A program made the translations under genes and the position numbers. From NCBI GenBank assembly GCA_964564635.1, contig CAZMAR010000002.1, forward strand, positions 558,001 to 622,000: a DNA stretch of 64,000 nt, given 5' to 3'. Positions within the stretch are counted from its first letter, which is position 1; every line of letters begins with the position of its first letter. Positions 1-7,912 of this stretch are shown piece after piece. The stretch comes from Tepidaquicella sp964564635. Lineage in GTDB: Bacteria > Bacteroidota > Ignavibacteria > Tepidaquicellales > Tepidaquicellaceae. Below the pieces are notes generated by a model. It searched no databases, was not told where the DNA came from, and was given only the letters and a program-made list of their open reading frames with translations.

Positions 1-795
1 GTTAATCTCTCTTTTTCTTATAAAAAGGATGTACCTTTTTTTAATAATATTAATATTGAATTTGAAAGAAAGGAGTTCGTTTCTATTATAGGTAGGAATG
101 GCTCCGGTAAGTCTACATTTATAAAATTGATTACTGGTATCAACAGAAATTATGAAGGTGAAATTATTTTGCATAATAAAAATATTTTGGAATACAAAAG
201 AAAACAACTTGCTGCAATTTTATCTTATTTGCCACAATATGGATTACCGGTTTTCAGAGGAATGAAAATTAAAGATTTTCTTCTCTTGGGTAGATATCCA
301 TATAAAAATTTTTCAGATTTTTCTTATTCAAACGAAGATAGAGATATTGTGAATTACTCTTTAAATTTACTTGCTATAGAAAATATCGGGAATAAATTTC
401 TGGATGAAATTTCAGGTGGGGAATTACAAAAAGTTATGATTGCACTTGCTCTGGTTCAGATTAATCCACTTTCTGAATTGCAAAATAAGATTTTAGTCAT
501 TGATGAGCCTTTAACATTCCTTGATATTAATCATAGTTTTGAAATATTTTTACTTTTAAAAAAATTAAACGATGAAAAAAAACTGACTGTTATTATAGTA
601 ACTCACGATTTAAACCTTGCTTTGAGATTTTCGGAGACAACAATTTTGTTCGATAAAGGCGATATTGTCGCCTATGGAAACACTAAAGATGTGATTAAAG
701 AAAATATTTTGAAAAAACACTTTTTAATTGATTCTCAAATAGTTAATATTAATAATAATTATCAAATATATTTTAATTCAATATTTAAAAATTAG
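1..795 (+). CDS. ABC transporter ATP-binding protein, FecE/BtuD-like (5' partial)
   Basis: The reading frame is open from the first base, so the N-terminus lies outside the window. The 264 visible residues contain a complete nucleotide-binding core: Walker A GRNGSGKST at residues 31-39, signature SGGELQKV near 138, Walker B ILVIDEP near 164-170, and the H-loop THDLNLA near 201. The THDLNLA form and the overall length are typical of ATPases serving iron-siderophore, haem or cobalamin importers, so it probably powers uptake of such a chelate with a permease encoded upstream. An internal ATG at 127 would lose Walker A and cannot be the start. The next gene begins 5 nt after the stop, which suggests one transcript. 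Substrate is inferred from family resemblance only. Confidence 0.85.
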   Translation, partial: VNLSFSYKKDVPFFNNINIEFERKEFVSIIGRNGSGKSTFIKLITGINRNYEGEIILHNKNILEYKRKQLAAILSYLPQYGLPVFRGMKIKDFLLLGRYPYKNFSDFSYSNEDRDIVNYSLNLLAIENIGNKFLDEISGGELQKVMIALALVQINPLSELQNKILVIDEPLTFLDINHSFEIFLLLKKLNDEKKLTVIIVTHDLNLALRFSETTILFDKGDIVAYGNTKDVIKENILKKHFLIDSQIVNINNNYQIYFNSIFKN

Positions 796-800
796 ATAAA

Positions 801-1601
801 ATGGCAAATGATAATAATAAAATATTGATTGAACAAATCGGTTATACAAAAAAAATAATAATGAATAAACCGGAAAAAAGAAACTCCCTTGATGAAGATA
901 TGATTAAAGAAATGACCGATTGTTTTGAGGAGTTTTCTATTGATAATGAGACTAAAACAATAATTCTATGTGGTAATGGAGGTAATTTTTCCACCGGTTT
1001 TAGCCTTGAATACATTAATAACATTTCAAAATATGATGCACTTGAAAATAAAAAAGATTCGGAAAAATATAAGAATTTATTACTTTCTATATACAATTGC
1101 AGAAAACCTGTAATTGCAATGGTGGATGGTTATGCATTAGCTTCCGGATGCGGTATAGCAAGTGCCTGTGATTTGATTGTTGCTTCTAATAGAGCACAAT
1201 TTGGATTTACAGAAGTAAAAATTGGTTTTGTTCCTGCTATAAATATAATATTTCTTCTAAAACGAGTTTCTGCTTCCAGTGCAAAGGATTTGATACTTAC
1301 TTCGAGATTTATTACTGCAATTGAAGCTCAAAGAATAGGACTGGTGAATTATATTATCGAAGAAAAGATGCTTGAAGCTTATGTGGAAAACATATGTAAA
1401 GATTTAAACCAATCTTCTTATACATCTTTGCTTTTTGCTAAAGAAATTTTAAGAAATGCTGTTAATATGAGCTTTGAATCTGCATTAAGCTATGCAGAGG
1501 ATATGAATGTTATCGCCAGAATGACAGAAGATTGTAAAAAAGGTTTAATGAAATTTTTAACAAAAGACTTTTCGCAAACCGGTAAGAAAAAAAGAAAATA
1601 A
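801..1601 (+). CDS. enoyl-CoA hydratase/isomerase family protein (methylglutaconyl-CoA hydratase-like)
   Basis: A 266-residue crotonase-fold protein of usual family length. The oxyanion-hole region GGNGGNFSTGFSLE is visible near residues 52-66, and the second signature GYALASGCGIASACDLIVAS near 109-128, followed by FGFTEVKIGFVPA. Classical crotonase has two catalytic glutamates. The one in FGxxE is kept, but the one expected in GGGxE is replaced by glycine (SGCG). This GCG pattern resembles the proteins often labelled methylglutaconyl-CoA hydratase in the Bacteroidota/Ignavibacteria group, so a role in leucine or acyl-CoA breakdown is possible but not proven. It sits between an ABC ATPase and an aminotransferase in a tight run. 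Family call is firm, substrate is not. Confidence 0.85.
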   Translation: MANDNNKILIEQIGYTKKIIMNKPEKRNSLDEDMIKEMTDCFEEFSIDNETKTIILCGNGGNFSTGFSLEYINNISKYDALENKKDSEKYKNLLLSIYNCRKPVIAMVDGYALASGCGIASACDLIVASNRAQFGFTEVKIGFVPAINIIFLLKRVSASSAKDLILTSRFITAIEAQRIGLVNYIIEEKMLEAYVENICKDLNQSSYTSLLFAKEILRNAVNMSFESALSYAEDMNVIARMTEDCKKGLMKFLTKDFSQTGKKKRK

Positions 1602-1625
1602 TTTTACTAATTAATATAAATAAAA

Positions 1626-2693
1626 ATGACTAAAAAATTAAAATTTGAAACACTTCAGTATCTTGATAGAAATGAGTCTCAGTATGGACCATCTCCCAAA
1701 TGCTATGAGTTTCTGAAAAACATTACTCTTGATGAACTAAGCTGGTATTCGCGTGATTTTGAGAAAGGTTATAAATCAAGACTTTCTAAAAGATTGGCGG
1801 ATGACTTTAATATAAGCGAAAGGCAGGTAATTTTATCTTATGGTAGTGAGGATTTATTAAAACAAATAATTCATTATTATCTTGATAGGAAAGAGAAAAT
1901 ATTAATTCCCAAAGAAGCCTGGTGGTATTATAAAAAAGTTGCCTGTGAAGTAGGTGGTTTTAATGTTGAATATCCAATGTATATTGGTGAAGAAGAAGGG
2001 GTTAAAACTTATATGTATGATGTAGATAAGATGATAGAAATATACGAGAGAGAGCGTCCGAGAATTGTTTTAATTGCCTCCCCAAATAACCCAACAGGAA
2101 ACAGAATACCCACAGATAAACTATGGAGGTTTTTGGATGCCTGCCGTGGTGCTCTTGTTATGATTGATGAAGCATATTGGGGATTTGGTTCTAAAGAAAA
2201 TGATTATGTAAAACCGTATATTGATGAATTTCCAAATCTTGTTATTTGCAGAACTTTTTCTAAATATTATGCTCTTGCTGGCTGTCGGATTGGTTTTGCA
2301 TTTGCAGGTAAAAACCTTGAAGAATTAATTAATTATTCTGTAAGGTATCTTGGCTACAATAGGATATCAGAACGACTTGCAGAAATTGCCCTTGATGATG
2401 AAAAATACTATGATGAGATTAACTTTATTATGCAGGAAGATAAAGAATATATGTATGAAGAATTTAATAAAATGGACGGTTTCACTCCTTATAAAACCTA
2501 TGCAAATTTTATGCTTGTTGATATGCCGAAAGCAATAAGAAAGGACTTAAAGCAATTTTTAAAAGAAAGAAATGTATTAATTAAATTTTTAGATGAAGAA
2601 GCATTTAAAACAGAAGCAAGAATTACCCTTGGTACAAGAGAACAAAATTATTACCTGATAGAATGTATAAAGGAATTTTTGAAAACAAGATAA
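1626..2693 (+). CDS. pyridoxal-phosphate aminotransferase, class I/II (HisC-like)
   Basis: A 355-residue fold-type I aminotransferase, the size of histidinol-phosphate aminotransferases. Visible features are LDRNESQYGPSP at the N-terminus (the substrate-binding LNxNENPYGPSP of HisC-like enzymes), ASPNNPTGN near 154-162, VMIDEAYW (the PLP-ring aspartate) near 178-185, and RTFSKYYALAGCRIGF with the Schiff-base lysine at K213. It would transfer an amino group from glutamate to a phosphorylated or aromatic keto compound. No other his genes are nearby, so the true substrate may differ from imidazole-acetol phosphate. It lies 4 nt before the DUF192 gene and is probably cotranscribed with it. Confidence 0.85.
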   Translation: MTKKLKFETLQYLDRNESQYGPSPKCYEFLKNITLDELSWYSRDFEKGYKSRLSKRLADDFNISERQVILSYGSEDLLKQIIHYYLDRKEKILIPKEAWWYYKKVACEVGGFNVEYPMYIGEEEGVKTYMYDVDKMIEIYERERPRIVLIASPNNPTGNRIPTDKLWRFLDACRGALVMIDEAYWGFGSKENDYVKPYIDEFPNLVICRTFSKYYALAGCRIGFAFAGKNLEELINYSVRYLGYNRISERLAEIALDDEKYYDEINFIMQEDKEYMYEEFNKMDGFTPYKTYANFMLVDMPKAIRKDLKQFLKERNVLIKFLDEEAFKTEARITLGTREQNYYLIECIKEFLKTR

Positions 2694-2697
2694 ATAT

Positions 2698-3231
2698 ATG
2701 AAAAGTAAACAAAAAAAAGTTGTTAAAACAAAAAACCATTCTATTTTTATTTTTGTGATAGGTGGAATATTATTAATTGCGGTAATTACCATTATATACA
2801 TTATTAATCAAAAACCCTCTAAGGATTCAACAGAGCCAAAGTTTAAGAAACAAGGCGAACTCGAGTTTATTAATAAAGATGATAATCAAATAATTTCAAA
2901 GATTGATATTGAAGTTGCTGATAAGGATTCATCAAGGATTAAAGGACTTATGTACAGGAAATCTATGGGTGAAAATCAGGGAATGCTATTTATATTCCCT
3001 AAGGAAGATTATCAATCATTCTGGATGAAAAACACATACATTTCTCTTGATATTATATATGTGGATAGTAATAAAGAAATTGTAAAGATTTATAAAAATA
3101 CAATTCCAAGGTCTTTAACTTCTTTACCTTCTGAAGAGAAATCACAATATGTTGTTGAGGTTAACGGTGGTTATACAGATAGACATAAAATAAAAGAAGG
3201 TGATAAGATTAACTTTGTTATTACAAAATAA
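2698..3231 (+). CDS. DUF192 family protein with N-terminal membrane anchor
   Basis: 177 residues. After a basic start (KSKQKKVVKTK) a single hydrophobic helix spans about residues 17-36, so the rest is probably outside the cytoplasmic membrane. The DUF192 domain runs from about 55 to the end, with the family features RxxGLMYRKSM, GMLFIFP, FWMKNTYISLDIIYVD and a late VVEVNGG. The biochemical role of DUF192 is not established. It sits 4 nt after the aminotransferase and 3 nt before ppk1, inside the same run of genes. The family call is confident and no function is claimed. Confidence 0.88.
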   Translation: MKSKQKKVVKTKNHSIFIFVIGGILLIAVITIIYIINQKPSKDSTEPKFKKQGELEFINKDDNQIISKIDIEVADKDSSRIKGLMYRKSMGENQGMLFIFPKEDYQSFWMKNTYISLDIIYVDSNKEIVKIYKNTIPRSLTSLPSEEKSQYVVEVNGGYTDRHKIKEGDKINFVITK

Positions 3232-3234
3232 CGT

Positions 3235-5358
3235 ATGGCTAAATTAACAAAATCTCGCATATTATTTAACCGCGAATTAAGCTGGATAGAATTTAACAAA
3301 AGAGTTCTTGAAGAAGCTGCTGATGAGAAAAATCCACTTCTTGAAAGAGTAAAGTTCTTATCTATTTTTAGCACCAATCTTGATGAATTTTTTATGATTA
3401 GGGTATCGGGATTGAAAAGACAAATAACAAGTAATGTTAATGAAGTTACCACTGATGGAATGACAGCATTTGAACAGAGAGAAGCAATTTATGAAAAGTT
3501 ATGTCCTTTAGTAAATGAACAGTACCGCATTTTCAACGAAATAGTTATTCCACAACTTGAGGAAAATAATATTAAATTTGTTAAATATGAAAATCTTGAA
3601 GCAGAGGAGAAAAAACAAATTGATGAATATTTTGATCAGGAGTTATTTCCAGTTTTAACGCCAATTGCCATAGATAATGTTCACCCTTTTCCAAATCTTG
3701 TAAACAGAACTCTTGCATTAGCAATAGTTCTTGATGACCCCGATACTGAAGAAATAGAAGAAAAAATATCTATTATTCAGGTACCTGGTAATTTTCCACG
3801 ATATTATAAAATAGAGTCCAGAGATGGTTATAATTTCATATTGATTGAAGAAATAATTAAAGCAAATGCAAAGAAACTTTTTTCAGGGATGAATACGGTA
3901 GGCGCTTATTCATTCCGCATAACGAGAAATGCAGATCTTGAATTAGAAGAAGATGAAGCAGATGACTTACTAAAACTAATTGAAGAAGAAGTTAAAAAAA
4001 GAAGACTTGGAATAATAGTAAGGCTTGAAGTTGATGCAGACATTCCCGAAAAATTCCTGAATTTTCTAATGGAAGACCTGAATCTTGATAGGACCGAAAT
4101 ATATAAGATTAAAGGACAATTGAATCTTGGAGATTTGATGGATTTATATAAAATTGATAAACGAAACTTAAAGTATGAAGGTTTTACCCCAAGAATTTCC
4201 TCTTTTCTTAGAGATGATGATGATATTTTCAAATCGATAAGAAAGAGCGATATATTGTTACATCACCCATATTATTCTTTTACTCCGGTAAATGAATTTA
4301 TTGCACAGGCTGCAGAAGACCCGTCTGTCTTTGCTATTAAATTAACATTGTACAGGACCTGTGGCGATTCACCAATTATAAAATCGCTTATTGAAGCAGC
4401 AGAAAATAACAAACAGGTAACGGCAGTTGTGGAACTTAAAGCAAGGTTTGATGAAGAAAATAATATTATATGGGCAAAAAAACTTGAAAATGCTGGTGTT
4501 CATGTCGTGTATGGAGTTGCTGGTTTGAAAACTCACTGTAAAATGGCTCTGGTGGTTAGGAAAGAGGAGGGGAAAATGAAAAGGTATCTGCACTTAAGCA
4601 CTGGGAATTATAATCCTATTACAGCAAGAATTTATACTGATTTTGGTTTATTTACTTCTGATGAAACTTTTTGCTCTGATGCTTCTATTTTATTTAATTA
4701 CCTTACTGGTTTTTCTAAAAAATTGACTTTCAACAAATTTATAGTAGCACCTTTTAATATGAGGGAAAAGATTATTGAACTTATTGATAACGAAATTAAT
4801 AATCAGAAAAAATATAATAACGGATATATAATTTTTAAAATAAATTCACTTGTTGATGATAAAACAATTTTAAAATTATATGAAGCATCAAACAAAGGTG
4901 TTAAAATAGATTTATTAGTTAGAGGTATTTGTCGTTTAAGACCGGGTATTCCAGATTTAAGTGAGAATATAAGGGTTTTTAGTATAGTGGGCAGATTTCT
5001 GGAACATAGCAGAGCGTTATATTTTTATAATAACGGCAACCCAATAATTTACTCTGGCAGTGCAGATATTATGGATAGGAATTTTGATCGCAGAGTAGAG
5101 ATAATGTATCCTATAGAAAATGCTCAGATTAAAAAAGATATAAAAGAGATACTCGATATTTACTTGAGAGATAATATAAAAACAAGAATATTGAATTATG
5201 ATGGTTCTTATTCAAGAGTTGAGCATACAGAAAAGAATAAATTGAATGCACAGGAATATTTTATAGAAAAGGTAAAGAAAAAGTATGAAGATGAACTTAA
5301 AAAATCTATAAAGAAAAAGTTGAAAAAACTTTCTCATAAAAAGATAAAAGCATCTTGA
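3235..5358 (+). CDS. ppk1: polyphosphate kinase 1
   Basis: A 707-residue protein of normal PPK1 length that makes long-chain polyphosphate reversibly from ATP. The N-terminal domain starts FNRELSWIEFNKRVLEEA, the classic PPK1 opening. The catalytic half carries the two histidines of the phospholipase-D-like active site: His434 in LKTHCKMAL (the autophosphorylated residue) and His591 in LEHSRALYF. HLSTGNYNP and SADIMDRNFDRRVEI are also present. The C-terminus is lysine-rich. The stop overlaps the TTG start of the next gene by 4 nt (TTGA), so coupled translation with the phosphatidyltransferase is likely. Confidence 0.96.
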   Translation: MAKLTKSRILFNRELSWIEFNKRVLEEAADEKNPLLERVKFLSIFSTNLDEFFMIRVSGLKRQITSNVNEVTTDGMTAFEQREAIYEKLCPLVNEQYRIFNEIVIPQLEENNIKFVKYENLEAEEKKQIDEYFDQELFPVLTPIAIDNVHPFPNLVNRTLALAIVLDDPDTEEIEEKISIIQVPGNFPRYYKIESRDGYNFILIEEIIKANAKKLFSGMNTVGAYSFRITRNADLELEEDEADDLLKLIEEEVKKRRLGIIVRLEVDADIPEKFLNFLMEDLNLDRTEIYKIKGQLNLGDLMDLYKIDKRNLKYEGFTPRISSFLRDDDDIFKSIRKSDILLHHPYYSFTPVNEFIAQAAEDPSVFAIKLTLYRTCGDSPIIKSLIEAAENNKQVTAVVELKARFDEENNIIWAKKLENAGVHVVYGVAGLKTHCKMALVVRKEEGKMKRYLHLSTGNYNPITARIYTDFGLFTSDETFCSDASILFNYLTGFSKKLTFNKFIVAPFNMREKIIELIDNEINNQKKYNNGYIIFKINSLVDDKTILKLYEASNKGVKIDLLVRGICRLRPGIPDLSENIRVFSIVGRFLEHSRALYFYNNGNPIIYSGSADIMDRNFDRRVEIMYPIENAQIKKDIKEILDIYLRDNIKTRILNYDGSYSRVEHTEKNKLNAQEYFIEKVKKKYEDELKKSIKKKLKKLSHKKIKAS

Positions 5359-6254
5359 ATTTGGCTACAAAGTTAGATTATAAAGCGTCTTTAAAAGGTA
5401 CTGATGCAGAAGAAATTCTTGATTTGTTAATATACAGACCAATTTCTTTTCAGTTTGTTAAACTTATTTATCCTACTAATATAACCCCAAATCAGATTTC
5501 TACTGTTGCCCTGATATTTGGTGTGTTGGCAGGTGTGTTTTATACTTTTAGCACAGATTTAATGTTTGTTTTCGCTGCTATAAGTTTTTTCATTTGTAAT
5601 GTCCTTGATTGTGCTGATGGTCAACTTGCAAGATTAAAAAAGAATGGAACAAGAATTGGCAGAGTTGTAGATGGTTTGATTGATTATATTACGGCTATTT
5701 CTACTTTTGTTGGTATTGCAATTGGATATAGTCTCTCCGAAAATCCTCTCTTCGTTTGGGCTATAACAGTTTTTGCTGCTTTTTCAAGAGCATTGCAAAA
5801 TATGTATTTTGATAACTATCGTAACTTATATCTAAGATATGTTTATAACATTGTTAATGATGTTAATTCCGATATAAAAGAATTTGAAGAAGATTTAGCT
5901 GGCTTAAAAAGAATGAAGGGTAGGTATGTTGCAAAATTACTTGTTTTCATTTATTTAAAATATTGTTATTTACAAAAAGCGGTTACGAAAGATATAGTTT
6001 ATGATGTTACTCCTGAAGAGTATAAAAGGAAAAATAAGTTTCTTCTGAGGTGCTGGAGCTGGCTCGGCTCTACCACTCATCTAACTTTAGCTATTGTTCT
6101 TACTTTGTTTTTCAGAGTAGATTTATATTTGTTAATAACTGTTACAATTGGTAATATAGCATTTATTATATTATTTATTGTGCAAAAGATTGTATTGGGT
6201 AATTTTAAAATAAGAAAAAATGCAAACAGTAATTCTGGCAGCAGGATTAGCTAA
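5355..6254 (+). CDS. CDP-alcohol phosphatidyltransferase family protein
   Basis: A 299-residue integral membrane enzyme. The complete family motif D-x2-DG-x2-AR-x8-G-x3-D-x3-D is present at residues 85-110 (LDCADGQLARLKKNGTRIGR, then D106 and D110), flanked by several hydrophobic helices. Such enzymes join a CDP-activated alcohol or lipid to an alcohol, releasing CMP. At about 300 residues it is longer than PgsA or PssA (about 180-240), with a hydrophilic segment near 170-190. It starts with TTG inside the ppk1 stop and its end overlaps the nucleotidyltransferase gene by 35 nt. That pairing resembles inositol-phosphate cytidylyltransferase/phosphotransferase couples, in which the partner makes the CDP-alcohol. 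The headgroup is unknown. Confidence 0.88.
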   Translation: MNLATKLDYKASLKGTDAEEILDLLIYRPISFQFVKLIYPTNITPNQISTVALIFGVLAGVFYTFSTDLMFVFAAISFFICNVLDCADGQLARLKKNGTRIGRVVDGLIDYITAISTFVGIAIGYSLSENPLFVWAITVFAAFSRALQNMYFDNYRNLYLRYVYNIVNDVNSDIKEFEEDLAGLKRMKGRYVAKLLVFIYLKYCYLQKAVTKDIVYDVTPEEYKRKNKFLLRCWSWLGSTTHLTLAIVLTLFFRVDLYLLITVTIGNIAFIILFIVQKIVLGNFKIRKNANSNSGSRIS

Positions 6255-6963
6255 AAGATTAAGACCTTACACAAATGATACCCCTAAATGTTTACTTGAT
6301 TTAGGAAAGGGTAATATTTTGCAGCATACAGTAAATAATATTATCAGTTGTGGAATAAATGAATTTATTTTTGTTGTGGGTTTTAAAGCACATTTAATTG
6401 AAAATTTTATTAATACAAATTTCAGTAATATAAAGACCAAATTTATCCTGAATTCTGATTATGAAAACAATAACAACTCCTATTCTCTATGGTTAACAAA
6501 AGATTTTGTTAAAGATAACATTTTATTACTTGATAGTGATATTTTATTTGATAAAGCAATAGTCAAAAAACTTTTAGATTCACCTTATAGTACCTGCATT
6601 GCATTAAAGAATCACAAGGCAGATGAAGAGCAAATAAAAGTTATTAAAGATAAAGATAATCGTATCGTCAAAATAGGCAAGGATGTTGATATAGATAAAT
6701 CTGCAGGAGAGTCAATCGGTATTGAAAAACTATCAAAAGATTTCTTGATAGAAATGTATAAAATTCTCGACAGAAAAATAATCAATGAAAAAAATGTGAA
6801 TGAATTTTATGAAGTTACTTTTCAGGAACTTATTAATAGAAATAATGATTTATTAAATATGTATGCGGTGGATGTTTCAGAATACGAATGTTTGGAAGTA
6901 GATACTAAGGAAGATTTTCAAAAAGCAAAAAATTTATTTAAAAAACTTGAATACAAGATATAA
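6220..6963 (+). CDS. sugar/alcohol-phosphate nucleotidyltransferase (LicC / inositol-phosphate cytidylyltransferase-like)
   Basis: A 247-residue nucleotidyltransferase-fold protein. The nucleotide-binding signature is LAAGLAKRLRPYTNDTPKCL at residues 6-25, and a metal-binding aspartate lies in LLLDSDILFD near 106-115. The stretch YENNNNSYSLW matches the N-N-x-YSLW segment of phosphocholine and inositol-phosphate cytidylyltransferases better than that of glucose-1-phosphate thymidylyltransferases. Expected reaction: CTP plus an alcohol or sugar phosphate gives a CDP-alcohol and pyrophosphate. The gene overlaps the upstream phosphatidyltransferase by 35 nt and the rhomboid gene by 17 nt, so the three are translationally linked. 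The substrate cannot be read from the sequence. Confidence 0.82.
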   Translation: MQTVILAAGLAKRLRPYTNDTPKCLLDLGKGNILQHTVNNIISCGINEFIFVVGFKAHLIENFINTNFSNIKTKFILNSDYENNNNSYSLWLTKDFVKDNILLLDSDILFDKAIVKKLLDSPYSTCIALKNHKADEEQIKVIKDKDNRIVKIGKDVDIDKSAGESIGIEKLSKDFLIEMYKILDRKIINEKNVNEFYEVTFQELINRNNDLLNMYAVDVSEYECLEVDTKEDFQKAKNLFKKLEYKI

Positions 6964-7912
6964 AAGACCCGGTTTTTTCGGTGGATTTTCTCTTTTTCCA
7001 CCTGTAATAAAATTTATGATAATTAGTAACCTTGTGATTTTTCTACTTCAGGTTCTGTTCTTTAACTCATTAAGGATTGGGAAAATTCCTATAAGTATAC
7101 TTTTCTTTAAATATTTTGCACTTCAGCCAATTTTCGGATCAGTTAGTGTGTTAAGTCCTATTGTAGGAAATTTCTATCCATGGCAGATTATTACTTATAT
7201 GTTTATACATGGTAATTTCGGACATATATTCTTTAATATGTTTGCTCTCTGGATGTTTGGGGTTGAAATAGAGAACTTATGGGGCTCTAAAAAGTTTTTG
7301 ATTTATTATTTTCTTTGTGGTATTGGTGCTGCTCTTTCAAATTTATTCATTGCACCTTTCTTTTCTGAGGTCGGTCCTACTATTGGGGCTTCTGGTGCTG
7401 TATATGGAGTTTTAATAGCTTTTGCATTCCTTTTTCCAAACAGAGAAATTTATTTGTATTTTCTGTTCCCTATAAAAGCTAAGTACTTTGTTATTTTCTA
7501 TATAATTCTTGAGGTTATTTATGTGGCTACATCTGTTGAATCAGGTGTTGCGCATATAGCACATTTAGGGGGAGCTGTAGTTGGATTTATTTATTTATTA
7601 TTTGATTCAAGAAGTCAATACAGGAGATTCTTCCAATCATCAAAAAAGACAGAGAATTTTTCTGATTTTTTTTCTGATAGAGATTTTGGTAAACCTTTTG
7701 AATCGCCAAGAAAAGAGTCTATTAATGAAGTTAAAGATGTTGACTATAGAGAGATTACAAAGGAAGATTTAAAAAAACAACAGGAAGAAGAACAGAAAAA
7801 AATTCAAAAGAGAATTGATAAAATACTTGATAAACTTGCAGAAAAAGGATATGATTCTTTAACAGAGGAAGAGAAAAGAATACTCTTTGAAGACAGTAAA
7901 AAAATTAGATGA
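6947..7912 (+). CDS. rhomboid family intramembrane serine protease with C-terminal DUF6576-like tail
   Basis: 321 residues. The first 210 form a six-helix rhomboid core: a WQIITYMFIHGNFGHIFFNM segment near 79-98, the catalytic serine S149 in GASGAVYG, and the partner His206 in HIAHLGG. It should cleave transmembrane helices within the bilayer. The last about 100 residues are hydrophilic and end with DKILDKLAEKGYDSLTEEEK, a cytoplasmic tail common on Bacteroidota-type rhomboids. The start is TTG at 6947, overlapping the preceding gene by 17 nt. The stop overlaps ispG in ATGA. Natural substrates are unknown. Confidence 0.9.
   Translation: MNTRYKRPGFFGGFSLFPPVIKFMIISNLVIFLLQVLFFNSLRIGKIPISILFFKYFALQPIFGSVSVLSPIVGNFYPWQIITYMFIHGNFGHIFFNMFALWMFGVEIENLWGSKKFLIYYFLCGIGAALSNLFIAPFFSEVGPTIGASGAVYGVLIAFAFLFPNREIYLYFLFPIKAKYFVIFYIILEVIYVATSVESGVAHIAHLGGAVVGFIYLLFDSRSQYRRFFQSSKKTENFSDFFSDRDFGKPFESPRKESINEVKDVDYREITKEDLKKQQEEEQKKIQKRIDKILDKLAEKGYDSLTEEEKRILFEDSKKIR

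Noticed and set aside
127..795. ABC ATPase starting at the ATG at 127
   Set aside because: The frame is open to base 1 and holds Walker A upstream of that ATG, so the gene begins outside the window.
3906..4232. Serine-rich frame on the minus strand within ppk1
   Set aside because: It is a shadow of the ppk1 reading frame, low in complexity with no motif. Many similar antisense frames were set aside for the same reason.
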